A stretch of 64,000 nt of DNA from Anaerolineaceae bacterium (lineage in GTDB: Bacteria > Chloroflexota > Anaerolineae > Aggregatilineales > Phototrophicaceae), in contig NZXX01000001.1 in assembly GCA_002702065.1 (NCBI GenBank), positions 1 to 64,000 of the forward strand, in the 5' to 3' direction. Each line of letters starts with the position of its first letter. Position 1 is the first letter of the stretch. Below are positions 42,901 to 50,381 of this stretch, piece by piece. The notes beneath the pieces are model-generated. The model had not been told where the DNA came from and did not search any database. It was given only the letters and a program-made list of their open reading frames with translations. The translations under genes were made by a program, and so were the position numbers.

Positions 42901-44294
42901 GGCTGATAGGGTGTGGTGTTGACCGGCTGCGCACGAATGGTGGGTTCTGCGCCAAAGTTGTCCAGCGTTTCGGCTTCGGACAGGCGTGTGGTGCTCTGGT
43001 TAATGGCGACATTGCCGGGGATCGTGGCGTCCGGGTCTTCAATCGGCACGGACCGGGGCAGCGGGGAATCCGGATCGAGATAGATCGGCTCTGTCCCGTG
43101 CGTTGGGGCGGTGTCTTCGGTGACATCGCTGACTTCATCGTCATCCGGCAGGTATGGCAGTTGGCCCTGAAGCACATCTTCCGGTGTAAATTCGGATGTG
43201 GCGGTCGGCACACCCGGCTTGCGGACAATTGGCGGGGTGTCCATCACCCAGTCGCCCTTGGTGTTGTCATAGCGATACCATGTGTCGGTATCGACGCCCA
43301 TCATCCACCAGTTTTCGTTATCATCCAGCACCAGATACTGGCGCAATTGCTGCTGCAACTGGTCACGGGTAATCGTCCCGTCCCGGTACTGCTGGCGCAA
43401 CGCGCGTACCTGTCGCTCCGTCTCCTGGAACTTTTGAGACAGTTCGTCCACTTCCGGTGCGGCGGGTTCGGGCTCGGTCGGCGCGGCTTCGCCGGATAAC
43501 TCCGCGATCTGCTGGCGTGCATAGGCTGCCGGGTCGTCGGTGCCTGCTTCTTCAGGGACAATTTCGGTGGGGGTAGCCTCGGTGTTCTGGCCGGATTGCA
43601 GCGCTTCGATCTGCTGGCGGGCATAGGCTTCGGGGTCTACCGCCGCCGCTGTCTCGCCGTCAGGCCCGGCATCTTCTTCGGTCAGCCAGTCGACCCGCTG
43701 GCGGGCAAAATCTGCGGGGTGGATTTCGGTGGCATCGCTGGCAGCCTGCTCCAGCGCCTCGCGTTCGGCCTGGGTAGGACTGCCGAAGTCCAGCGCTTCG
43801 GATTCATCCTCGACATCCTGGGCTTCCAGGGTTTCCTGATCGTCATCATCCGAACCGGGCAAAATATCCGGTTTGGGCTGCGTTTCAATAATAGATGTCA
43901 GTGAGGCGACCAGATCGCCCAGCCCGCTGTAGCTTTCCAGATCAGCGGGTGTGTCTTCCTCGATGGTTTCTTCCACTTCGGGGGTGCTTGTGGTTTCACG
44001 CTCAACCAGCAGCATCGTGTCTTCAGGGCGTACGCTGGTAGCGGGCGATGTGATTTCAATTTCATCTTCCAGCCCGAAGCTTGTATCTTCAGGGCGGGGC
44101 AGATGCCATGCGCCCTCACTGTCCGGTGTCAACCTGAGGTCTGCGGGCATGGCTGGGGCGGTCCAGCCGGTTGGCTGCGATTCTGCGGAATCCGACTGGG
44201 GCGTCTGCCAGCCGCCAGCCGCTGCCGGTTTTTTCCAACCGCCTTTGTAATCAATTTCCTCTGGTGACGTGTCGTTCGGTTGCAGATCGGACAT
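39969..44294 (-). CDS. Class A PBP-like protein with degenerate active sites
   Basis: This 1441-residue protein has an acidic, Pro-rich N-terminal region (~500) with three short YARQQI-type repeats, then one membrane helix near 510-532. A GT51-like domain follows (SQDPNYYETPGFD, ITQQ, FILELYLNEQFFG), then a transpeptidase-like domain, an Ig-like domain and a Pro/Thr tail. The catalytic residues are lost. The GT51 Glu of the ED motif is Gln (Q599). The second GT51 Glu lines up with Q658. The SxxK tetrad reads ATVM (A902, M905). KTG reads KIN (1105-1107). SVN (971-973) is intact. An EF-hand-like loop, DRNGNGAVDYNE, occupies 918-929. The frame is fully open, so this looks selected and not decayed. 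Likely a wall-binding scaffold or sensor, by inference. Confidence 0.85.
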   Translation of the reverse strand: MSDLQPNDTSPEEIDYKGGWKKPAAAGGWQTPQSDSAESQPTGWTAPAMPADLRLTPDSEGAWHLPRPEDTSFGLEDEIEITSPATSVRPEDTMLLVERETTSTPEVEETIEEDTPADLESYSGLGDLVASLTSIIETQPKPDILPGSDDDDQETLEAQDVEDESEALDFGSPTQAEREALEQAASDATEIHPADFARQRVDWLTEEDAGPDGETAAAVDPEAYARQQIEALQSGQNTEATPTEIVPEEAGTDDPAAYARQQIAELSGEAAPTEPEPAAPEVDELSQKFQETERQVRALRQQYRDGTITRDQLQQQLRQYLVLDDNENWWMMGVDTDTWYRYDNTKGDWVMDTPPIVRKPGVPTATSEFTPEDVLQGQLPYLPDDDEVSDVTEDTAPTHGTEPIYLDPDSPLPRSVPIEDPDATIPGNVAINQSTTRLSEAETLDNFGAEPTIRAQPVNTTPYQPTTAYDAGFDTIAAEPPAYDDLDSETPSYQQAVERQRQSNLRRLLLALTLVLGGIFIIGTIAVLLTVASYNNIAASYREQIAALENYQPDFQTVRVLDVAGNQIAELNSEQGGSRESISLTQMSPDLIYAIVGSQDPNYYETPGFDTIAIAGAFFQSLGGGTPRPVDNVNITQQVANLVIANSDSAATATRLDQIIVASEIARQYDKNFILELYLNEQFFGNQSYGVEAASEFYYEKPASEVTLAEGAMLASLLEDPVDNDPVPKENRVNAFAAADATMRELATVGCLNFQHGQYANGGPYCVQNSQILRPNGDFTANINLERAEVQVYPYRPRSVEGDYPHFVDFVRRELIREYGNDMFRLGFEVRTTLDSEIQDVAQRALRDQLRTQAFTGLETGAVMVVEPESGQILAMVGSPDFNDEDIDGDTNYAFTWQLPGATVMPIVYTRALEGVGDRNGNGAVDYNEYLTAASILFDLPPDFQDPNIRTANSGGQYRGAIPVRQALANSVNVAAIKVYNYIGNENYLDIARRMGLTFLNDPPVLGYQTATGEATETRLWDMMKAYGVLANTGRFVPLRTILEIRDSDGQTVALTEGLAPRQPAQVVSPQASFLVQNILSDSQFYENTFDPLFLPNYPNRTAVKINHINDNRDMWAMGFSRNVVVGVWMGRVDTAATVANSREAALPVWTTVMQAALDGSNPVPFNSPPSNVVQPGSIQNLVICAPTGTLPGADCTQQRNEFFAITNPPPPPEQGPVVAALVDSWTQLIANEFCPDNVVQEQFVDLHPDDPYAINWLNTAAGRPTANRMGLPQNVRPMPASACELNTDLPVARITSPAEGTSVMGTVSILGVASANNFDSYQLEYAPVGSNTFTIFAGPVRNQQPNQNSTLGEWNTNTVTNGQYVIRLTMFSTSGGFIRRDVTVNVLNPTPTPMPTPTTAPQPTIVLPTTTTLPFPTPFAPSPQIQTGDATPTATLFFGG

Positions 44295-44368
44295 GGGCTT
44301 TTCTCAAGTAGGTTTGATGCGTCGTACCCAGCAGATTAACAGATCAACAAGGACCGGGCCAATGCGTA

Positions 44369-44391
44369 TATTGTAGCCTATTGTACGTCAA
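44369..44391 (-). promoter_or_regulatory. Promoter region of the PBP-like gene
   Basis: On the minus strand TTGACG (44391-44386) is followed by two TACAAT boxes (44385-44380 and 44375-44370), a 10-bp direct repeat. TTGCAT further up could serve the first TACAAT with an 18-nt spacer. The exact start is unclear. Confidence 0.4.
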
Positions 44392-44423
44392 GCGCAGACG
44401 AAAATGCAATTCGTGCAATGGGG

Positions 44424-45173
44424 TTATTGCGTGAGTGCGGCTTTGCAGGTATTCAGCAGGCATTCGCCGAGGTAGACCGCGTCGGCCAGTGAATAGGCTA
44501 GTCCGGTTTGCTCCGGGTGATAGTGCCGGTTTGTTTCAAGATCGGTGCGGGTATGAAAGAGGGCTGTGCGCGGGGCGTTGGTGTCCTGACCATGCGGAGG
44601 CGGTGTTTCCGGGACATCCCGCACCCAGACATACCAGCCTTCAGCGGTGTCTGGCGCTTCTACTTCCAGTTCGTTCTCATTGTTCCAGCGAATACGCATT
44701 TGCAGCTCATCACCACTGCGCTGGCATTTGCTGTTGATTTGCAGCCAGACATTCGGTCCGTACAGCAGCAGCGACAGGGGACCATCCAGAAATGTGCAGA
44801 CATAGGCCGGGTTCCAGCCAAACGCCTTGACCTGATGCCGGGTTGTGAGGGCGGAAAAAGGCGGACATTGCAGCACCGACTTCAATTCTTCGTCATACCA
44901 GACCAACCCGGTGTTGATCAGTCTGGGCAGCGCAGACTGCATATGGTGGTCGTAGCGCTGCTTTGCCCCGCTCAGCATACCCGTTAATGAAACTGGTGCC
45001 GATGCGCGCGCCAGCAGAGTCCAGATATTTGTCAGTGCCACACGGTCGGGCGCCGTCAGATGTTCGAACCGGCGCACCGCGTACTCCAGGATTGCACGCG
45101 CTTGCTGGGCCTGCTCCGGGGTAAAACGTTCCAGGTTACAGTGCGATTCACTGTTCGGGTGCACGGGTATCAT
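44424..45173 (-). CDS. Alkylmercury lyase (MerB)-like protein of unknown function
   Basis: This 249-residue protein has an N-terminal helical part (about 15-110) like the winged-helix region of MerB. FSALTTRHQVKAFGW, YVCTFLD, SKCQRSGDELQ and the terminal LADAVYLGECLLN follow, which resemble MerB segments. MerB splits C-Hg bonds with Cys-Asp-Cys. Here the first Cys is one place off (CTFLD and not CxLD), and no Cys stands at the second catalytic site. Organomercury lyase activity is therefore doubtful. ATG 45173 has GGAG 7 nt upstream. It overlaps the PP2C gene by 26 nt, so the two are coupled. Confidence 0.45.
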   Translation of the reverse strand: MIPVHPNSESHCNLERFTPEQAQQARAILEYAVRRFEHLTAPDRVALTNIWTLLARASAPVSLTGMLSGAKQRYDHHMQSALPRLINTGLVWYDEELKSVLQCPPFSALTTRHQVKAFGWNPAYVCTFLDGPLSLLLYGPNVWLQINSKCQRSGDELQMRIRWNNENELEVEAPDTAEGWYVWVRDVPETPPPHGQDTNAPRTALFHTRTDLETNRHYHPEQTGLAYSLADAVYLGECLLNTCKAALTQ

Positions 45174-46299
45174 AGCCTTCTCCGTCACCTTCGCCCGACT
45201 GACCAGCGCTGCCAGAGGTTTCGTTTGCAGTCGTTGTCACCGGATGGGGGGGTGAGAAGTGTGGATAGGCCTTCATCATATGATTGCTGGTGGCTGGTTC
45301 GGCGCTGTCGCTGATCCGTTCAGCCTGCATCTTTTGTTTGCTGAGTGAATTGGCTGCATCATCCGGGGTGGACTCGGCTGACGATGATTCCTGGGGGGCT
45401 TCTAAGTTCTGAAGAGCGCTTCGGGTAAAGGGTTTATCCTTAAGAACAAGGGTATCTTCTTCATCTTCGCCGGTCAGTGATCGGGACTTTGTGTCGGCAT
45501 GCTCGTCGGTTATATCTTTTTCCACCAGAATAACGATGACGCTGACATTATCTTCGCCCCCGCGTTCGTTTGCCAGATCAATAAGTTGTTTGCTGGCTTT
45601 GGCGGGGTTTTCTTCAGCCAGTGCAACCTCAGCAATCTCCTCTGGTTTCACATGGCGGGTGAGGCCATCGGAACACAACACCAGTCGATCATGCACTTCC
45701 AGCCGGCTCTGGTAAATATCGACATCCACATCCTCGGTCTGGCCCAGTGCCCGGTACAGCACGTTGCGCATGGGATGATCGAGGGCCTGCTCTGGTGTGA
45801 TATGACCGGCGGCCAGCAGCGCTTCCACAAAACTGTGGTCGGATGTGATCTGCCGGATTTTGCGCGACAGGTTGTTGACCTGATAGGCACGACTGTCGCC
45901 AACATGGGCTATCATCACATCGGTACCGCGCACGAACGCCAGGGTGACCGTCGTCCCCATACCGCGCATGTCCGGCTCATCGACGGCCCGCTGCATAATT
46001 GACAGATTGGCCTGTTGAATAGAGTCGCGCAGTTGCTCGGAGATGTCTTCATCTGGCATTGAGGAAATACGTTCAATACTATCGCGGGTGCGCAGTGATA
46101 ACCCCGACTGAATGGCTTCAATCGCCATCCGGCTGGCTTCTTCCCCGGCGGCTGCACCACCCATCCCATCCGCCACGACTGCCAGCACAAACTGCTGACC
46201 TGGCCACAGGTGGACGCTGTCTTCATTGTTCTCGCGTACCTGGCCGACACTGGTCCGCGCGCTGCTGCGCAAGCGAATACCGTCCCCCGAAAATGGCAT
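45148..46299 (-). CDS. PP2C-family Ser/Thr protein phosphatase
   Basis: This 383-residue protein has a PPM catalytic domain at about 10-250: VGQVRENNEDS, VADGMGG with the metal-binding Asp-Gly, HVGDSRAY, LCSDGLT and GGEDNVSVIVI with the last metal Asp. All acids of the Mn/Mg site are visible. The remaining ~130 residues are polar and probably disordered, with no membrane helix. ATG 46299 is selected by AGGAG 8 nt upstream. It is the natural eraser for the Ser/Thr kinases in this region. It is divergent from a degenerate kinase-like gene and overlaps the MerB-like gene. Confidence 0.92.
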   Translation of the reverse strand: MPFSGDGIRLRSSARTSVGQVRENNEDSVHLWPGQQFVLAVVADGMGGAAAGEEASRMAIEAIQSGLSLRTRDSIERISSMPDEDISEQLRDSIQQANLSIMQRAVDEPDMRGMGTTVTLAFVRGTDVMIAHVGDSRAYQVNNLSRKIRQITSDHSFVEALLAAGHITPEQALDHPMRNVLYRALGQTEDVDVDIYQSRLEVHDRLVLCSDGLTRHVKPEEIAEVALAEENPAKASKQLIDLANERGGEDNVSVIVILVEKDITDEHADTKSRSLTGEDEEDTLVLKDKPFTRSALQNLEAPQESSSAESTPDDAANSLSKQKMQAERISDSAEPATSNHMMKAYPHFSPPHPVTTTANETSGSAGQSGEGDGEGYDTRAPEQ

Positions 46300-46504
46300 G
46301 AAGGGTCTCCTGGAAATAGTTGTGTCTAATCCTATTCTACAGAAGCCACTCCCTGACGCAAGCACTTGCTGCGAATTGGGATAATCAAGGGCCAGACTCC
46401 GTCCTGGAATACAGAGGGTATTTCGCTACAATTGCTCAGATTCCCCAAAAAGAGCCGGCATTATTTCCCAAATACTGGCTATTTATTATTTGGGATACCT
46501 GGGA

Positions 46505-46510
46505 TATATT
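46505..46510 (+). promoter_or_regulatory. -10 box next to the kinase-like gene start
   Basis: TATATT lies 7 nt before ATG 46518, with TTTATT 17 nt further up. The mRNA would begin at or near the A of the start codon (leaderless). No SD is present. Confidence 0.45.
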
Positions 46511-46517
46511 GGTCGCC

Positions 46518-47645
46518 ATGATAAAGCAACTAGACGAATTGTATCGTATCGATAATTACAACGACACGTTTGCGCTCGGCCATTATGCGCGGGTGATGGA
46601 TGCCCTGGATCGACGTAGCGGTCATATGGTGGCCTTCAAGGTCATGCGGCCCGAACATCTGTCGGCTGATGGGGATGTGCGTTGGGAGTACCGGGCGTTC
46701 GCCAACGAAGCCAGCCTGTTGATGAAGCTGGCGGACAGCCCACACGTCGTTGATCTGTTAGACTGTGGTTTTGTTTCCAGCCCCGCCGAACACCCCGACG
46801 ATGGCGAAATTGTTTCGTTCCAGCACGATGTCATGGGATTTGGCACAGCCATCGAAGAGTATGCGGCGCAGGGGTGGCGGCCTTTCCTGTCACTGCAAAA
46901 TCTGCCGCGCACCCGCAACCTGCTTTACCTGATGAAACCCAATCATCCGGGCGTGCGCTGGCGTTTGCCCAGCGAAGAAGGCATCGCACTGGCGCTCCAG
47001 TTTGCCAACATTCTGCGGCTGGCTCACCAGAATCAGGTGGTCTATCTGGACCACAAGCTGGAGCATGTTTACTGGGATGGCACGCACCTGCAAATCATTG
47101 ACTTCAACAGTTCACGTCAGCTCAACCCGGCGGAAAACGGGCATGAATTTCAGTTCTCGCTCGACGTGCACAATTTGTGTGTCGGCATTCTGTATCCGAT
47201 CTTCACCGGGCTGTCGCCCCAGAAAGCGGCGCTGCGCCCCCAGCCGGGCCGGTTGAGCGATGTGGAAGAACGCTATAAGAACATCACGCAGCTTGACTTT
47301 GGCGTTGAGCCAACCCTGAGTGAAGGCATCAAGGAACTGCTTCAGGCCGGGGCGGCGATGCAGCTTGCCAATGTTGATGAATTCATCGAGGGCCTGCGCG
47401 TTGCCGGGGCCGCGCTGGGGTGGGATTTCCCCAATCATTACACCAGCCCTGCCAGCCGCGATGCCCGTACCCAGATGCGCGCAGGTGTCACCCGCCTGCG
47501 TAACGGACAGGATAGCCTGCGCGAAGCCCGCGATCTGTTTCGCGAAGCCGCCATTCAGGAAGGCATTACCCCGGAACTGGAGCATGAACTGCGACGGCTG
47601 GTGAAATCCGTCAACGAAATGCTCACTCACCGTGTCATTCCCTGA
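46518..47645 (+). CDS. Divergent protein-kinase-like protein
   Basis: This 375-residue soluble protein has a kinase-like N-terminal lobe with VAFKVM (K41, the ATP-site Lys) and an acidic helix. The catalytic loop reads YLDHKLEHVYW: the Asp (D178) and Lys (K180) are kept, but the HRD His-Arg and the metal-binding Asn are not (His at 183). DFG is DFN (195-197). About 100 C-terminal residues are helical. It may be a weak kinase or a pseudokinase. ATG 46518 fits the -10 box only 7 nt upstream. An earlier in-frame start would read through the promoter region. It lies head-to-head with the PP2C gene. Confidence 0.65.
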   Translation: MIKQLDELYRIDNYNDTFALGHYARVMDALDRRSGHMVAFKVMRPEHLSADGDVRWEYRAFANEASLLMKLADSPHVVDLLDCGFVSSPAEHPDDGEIVSFQHDVMGFGTAIEEYAAQGWRPFLSLQNLPRTRNLLYLMKPNHPGVRWRLPSEEGIALALQFANILRLAHQNQVVYLDHKLEHVYWDGTHLQIIDFNSSRQLNPAENGHEFQFSLDVHNLCVGILYPIFTGLSPQKAALRPQPGRLSDVEERYKNITQLDFGVEPTLSEGIKELLQAGAAMQLANVDEFIEGLRVAGAALGWDFPNHYTSPASRDARTQMRAGVTRLRNGQDSLREARDLFREAAIQEGITPELEHELRRLVKSVNEMLTHRVIP

Positions 47646-47654
47646 TGAAGGGGT

Positions 47655-47660
47655 TATAAT
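47655..47660 (+). promoter_or_regulatory. -10 box of the MOSC gene
   Basis: A perfect TATAAT sits just after the kinase-like stop, 53 nt before the MOSC ATG. No -35 is clear. Confidence 0.5.
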
Positions 47661-47712
47661 GGGTCATGTGGCGACATAACTCCATCAAAACCGCATAACA
47701 AGAGGAATGATT

Positions 47713-48195
47713 ATGGGCAAGATTGTCAGTATCGTATACCGGCCCGATAGTGTCCCCGCCAAACCTGCCGACCATTTCAGCCGTGTCCCTTTGCAGGCTG
47801 CCACGCTGGTCACTGATTATGGCATCGAAGGAGACCGCAAAGGCGGCAATCCCAGCCGCAATCTGAACATCATGGCTCAGGAAACGATGTCCGAACTGGC
47901 GTCGGAAGGTTTTGCCGCCCAGCCCGGAGCCATGGGGGAACAGATCGTCATTGGCGAGTTGGGCGAAAACTTCAACCAGCTGCCAGAGGGTACTCAACTT
48001 AAAATCGGCGCACAGGCGGTGGTCGAGCTGACTTCACCCCGCACCGGCTGCGAACGCTTCGAGGCAATTCAGAAGAAAGACCCGAAAGATGCGGTCCGGC
48101 GTCTGGGCATGATGGCCCGTGTTGTGCAGGGTGGTCCGATTCAGATTGGCGATGCAGTAACGGTGTTGCAGGATGTCCGAGTACGTCACGATTGA
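47713..48195 (+). CDS. MOSC-domain protein
   Basis: This 160-residue single MOSC domain has the fold found at the end of molybdenum-cofactor sulfurases. IEGDRKGGNPSRNLNIM, GAMGEQIVIGE and SPRTGCERFEAI are typical, the last with the invariant Cys that can carry sulfane sulfur. It may deliver sulfur to a metal cofactor. ATG 47713 is preferred because AGAGGA is 6 nt upstream. ATG 47707 touches that SD directly. It overlaps the Nfu_N-like gene by 23 nt, hinting at a shared sulfur or iron-sulfur role. Confidence 0.85.
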   Translation: MGKIVSIVYRPDSVPAKPADHFSRVPLQAATLVTDYGIEGDRKGGNPSRNLNIMAQETMSELASEGFAAQPGAMGEQIVIGELGENFNQLPEGTQLKIGAQAVVELTSPRTGCERFEAIQKKDPKDAVRRLGMMARVVQGGPIQIGDAVTVLQDVRVRHD

Positions 48196-48454
48196 AACTG
48201 AACCGACTGGCGACCCCAACGTGATCGAGCTGGTGACGAACCAGACGTTGACGACGGGTGAGCCGGAGGTTTACAACACGTTCGATGAAGGCAATGTCGG
48301 TTCGCCGATTGCCCAGATGCTGTTCGATGGGGTGCCCGGTATCCGTGCGCTGACGATTACATCCGACAGCCTGTTTATCACCCGTGACCCGGATCAACCC
48401 TGGGAAGCGCTGGTTGATGATGTGCGCGATGCCCTGCGCGATTTTTTCCTGTAG
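48173..48454 (+). CDS. Nfu N-terminal-domain-like protein
   Basis: This 93-residue protein matches the Nfu_N scaffold domain: an N-terminal strand with PNVIELVTNQTL, SPIAQMLFDGVPGIRALTI, then DSLFITRDPDQPWEALVDDV. Full Nfu proteins carry a second domain with CxxC that holds the Fe-S cluster, and that is absent here, with no Cys at all. It may be a regulator or adaptor for cluster transfer. It starts inside the end of the MOSC gene and is followed by a strong terminator. Confidence 0.8.
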   Translation: MSEYVTIETEPTGDPNVIELVTNQTLTTGEPEVYNTFDEGNVGSPIAQMLFDGVPGIRALTITSDSLFITRDPDQPWEALVDDVRDALRDFFL

Positions 48455-48486
48455 CGCTGGCCGTTTTCAGGTTTGAGATAACACAG

Positions 48487-48516
48487 AGGGTGCGGCGGGT
48501 GCTGCGCCCTTTTTTG
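48487..48516 (+). terminator. Rho-independent terminator after the MOSC/Nfu_N pair
   Basis: AGGGTGCGGC pairs with GCTGCGCCCT (two G-U pairs) around GGGT, and a run of Ts follows. Confidence 0.85.
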
Positions 48517-48552
48517 TTTCTTGCTAACACGGAATCAATCCCATATTGCTCA

Positions 48553-48561
48553 TGCTATAAT
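48553..48561 (+). promoter_or_regulatory. Extended -10 promoter of the second Uma2 gene
   Basis: TGCTATAAT is a perfect extended -10, 39 nt before ATG 48601. Confidence 0.65.
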
Positions 48562-48600
48562 GAGCGCAATGCGAGAGGCATCAATTGCCAGAGGTGCAGC

Positions 48601-49149
48601 ATGGTTTCACAAACCAGAGCGATCACAGCGGAAGAGTTTGACCGGTTTGTCGTGCAGCCGCAAAACATGAACCGGAACTTTGAGCTGGTCGCCGGGGAGA
48701 TTGTCGAAAAAATGGTGTCGAATTCGCGCTCTTCCATTATCGCCTTGTGGATCATGAGCCGGGTTGCCGTCTTTGTGGATGAACATGATCTCGGCTGGAC
48801 AAGTGGTGCAGATGGCGGTTATATGGTGTCCGGTGAGCGATATATCCCGGATGGTGCGTTCCTCTCGAAAGCGCGCTATTCGGCCATGCCCACTGAAGCT
48901 TATACGTCAGTCGCGCCTGACCTGGCGCTGGAGGTCTTGTCGCCTACTGACGAAGATGAAGTAATCCGGGTGAAAATTTCCAACTACCTTGCTGCTGGGA
49001 CAATGGTCTGGGTTGTCGATCCAGGCAAGCGTGTCGAAGTGCACCGCATGGGCCAACCCGTAAAAATACTGCTGGCAGATGACACGCTCGACGGTGAAGC
49101 TGTGCTACCCGGATTCAGGTTGTCTGCGCAGGCTATTTTGTCGAAGTAA
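48601..49149 (+). CDS. Uma2-family (DUF820) restriction-endonuclease-like protein
   Basis: This 182-residue protein has the Uma2 pattern: TAEEFDRFV at the N-terminus, YIPDGAFLSKARYS with the first Asp, PDLALEVLSPTDEDEVIRVKI and MVWVVDPGKRVEVHRM. It has a nuclease-like fold with unknown function. ATG 48601 has AGAGG 6 nt upstream and lies below a good promoter, so the longer frame from 48490 is not used. It is only distantly similar to the Uma2 gene at 31387. Confidence 0.82.
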   Translation: MVSQTRAITAEEFDRFVVQPQNMNRNFELVAGEIVEKMVSNSRSSIIALWIMSRVAVFVDEHDLGWTSGADGGYMVSGERYIPDGAFLSKARYSAMPTEAYTSVAPDLALEVLSPTDEDEVIRVKISNYLAAGTMVWVVDPGKRVEVHRMGQPVKILLADDTLDGEAVLPGFRLSAQAILSK

Positions 49150-49165
49150 CACTTGTGGATAAGGC

Positions 49166-49519
49166 TCAGGCTTTCCGCAGAATCTTTTCCATCGCTTTGC
49201 CCCTGGCCAGCTCATCAATCAATTTATCCAGGTAGCGAATTTCCCGCATGGTGGGTTCTTCGATGTCTTCCACGCGCACCCCACAAACCACGCCTTTAAT
49301 CATAGACCGCGACGGATTCAACTGAGGTGCTTCCGCAAGAAACGTCTCGATATCCGTTTGTTTTTCCAGTTGCGCATCCAACCCTGCATGGCTGTAGCCG
49401 GTCAACCAGCAAATAATTTCATCGACTTCGGCTTTGGTACGGCCTTTTCGTTCTGCCTTGGCGACATACTCAGGGTAGACGCGTGCGAAACTCATTTTAT
49501 AAATGCGATGATTTGCCAT
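49166..49519 (-). CDS. DUF2200 family protein
   Basis: This 117-residue protein matches DUF2200: [30 protein letters not shown], then CWLTGY and [25 protein letters not shown], ending with [11 protein letters not shown]. Family function is unknown. It may bind a small ligand, judging by conserved polar residues. ATG 49519 has AAGGAAGG about 5-10 nt upstream. It stands alone on the minus strand after a 310-nt gap. Confidence 0.85.
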   Translation of the reverse strand: MANHRIYKMSFARVYPEYVAKAERKGRTKAEVDEIICWLTGYSHAGLDAQLEKQTDIETFLAEAPQLNPSRSMIKGVVCGVRVEDIEEPTMREIRYLDKLIDELARGKAMEKILRKA

Positions 49520-49829
49520 GTCACCTTCCTTGTTACGCTCGTTTCCGGTAATTTTAACACGAATAGACCGGGATACATTTCCCTGACCTGCCAACACAGT
49601 TGCAATTGTTTACTATCGACTGAAAAAACGACGGGGCCTGTAAACACAATCACGCGCCGGGTGTGGCGCGCGATTGTCAATCGTATAGTCTGGTTTTACC
49701 TCAAACCTCTTTAAGAGGTCTTCCCCGCTTTCACGGGCTACTTGTGTATGAAGCTATTGGGTTTTCTTGAGATTGCAAACGCACTCCCCTTTCCCTAGCA
49801 TATACACCTGATTCAAGCATAGTATGAAA
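49520..49829. other. Non-coding gap with inverted repeats
   Basis: No gene is supported in these 310 bases. They hold a 13-bp inverted repeat with one mismatch (49646-49677, 6-nt loop) and a short repeat ACCTCTT-T-AAGAGGT (49705-49719). A CCCG/CGGG hairpin follows at about 49725-49737. None has a proper T-run on either strand. No tRNA is seen. Confidence 0.6.
49646..49677. repeat. 13-bp inverted repeat upstream of the DUF2200 gene
   Basis: ACAATCACGCGCC and GGCGCGCGATTGT match as inverted repeats with one mismatch around GGGTGT. It could be an operator or an RNA hairpin. Its role is unknown. Confidence 0.6.
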
Positions 49830-50381
49830 TCAACGGGCTGTCAACCAATCTTCACGCAGTAATCCATAAAAATCCACGTCCTCGTAAACATCGTTTTTGC
49901 GCGTGCCATGACGCTGTGTGCCTTCATAAATCAATCCCGCTTTTTGCAGCACGTGGGCAGACGCTTCGTTGCGCTTCATGACATAGGCATATATGCGGTT
50001 GAGCGCCAAATCCTCAAAGCCGAAGCGCACCACGCGTTTGGCGGCTTCTGTCGCGTAACCCTGCCACCAGTACGGCAGGCCAATCCAGTAAGCGATTTCA
50101 CCGCGCTGGTGATCTGCCTGTACCTCGACGTCGCAGTACCCGATCATGTCTTCATTGGACTTGCGCTCGATGGCAAACATATAGGCTTTGCCCTGTGCAA
50201 ACGCGTCCTGGCTGTAGGTAATCAGGGACTGCGCATCTTCCAATGAATAGGGCAGCGCCTTGTCCATCAGGTTGCCGGTGATTTCGGGCTCATTCAACAA
50301 TGTTTGTATGGTTTCCGCGTCCGATATTCGCAGATCACGCAGCCTCAGTCGTTCGGTTTCGAGTATCGGGAATACACTCAT
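49830..50381 (-). CDS. GNAT acetyltransferase, RimJ/RimL-like
   Basis: This 183-residue GNAT-fold protein has ETERLRLRDLRISDAE at the N-terminus and GEIAYWIGLPYWWQGYATEA, where the acetyl-CoA pyrophosphate loop follows the strand. RIYAYVMKRNEASAHVLQKAG is the typical late part. The family acetylates N-termini or small amines. The ATG overlaps the stop of the next GNAT gene upstream by 4 nt (ATGA). It is clearly paralogous to that neighbour. Confidence 0.88.
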   Translation of the reverse strand: MSVFPILETERLRLRDLRISDAETIQTLLNEPEITGNLMDKALPYSLEDAQSLITYSQDAFAQGKAYMFAIERKSNEDMIGYCDVEVQADHQRGEIAYWIGLPYWWQGYATEAAKRVVRFGFEDLALNRIYAYVMKRNEASAHVLQKAGLIYEGTQRHGTRKNDVYEDVDFYGLLREDWLTAR

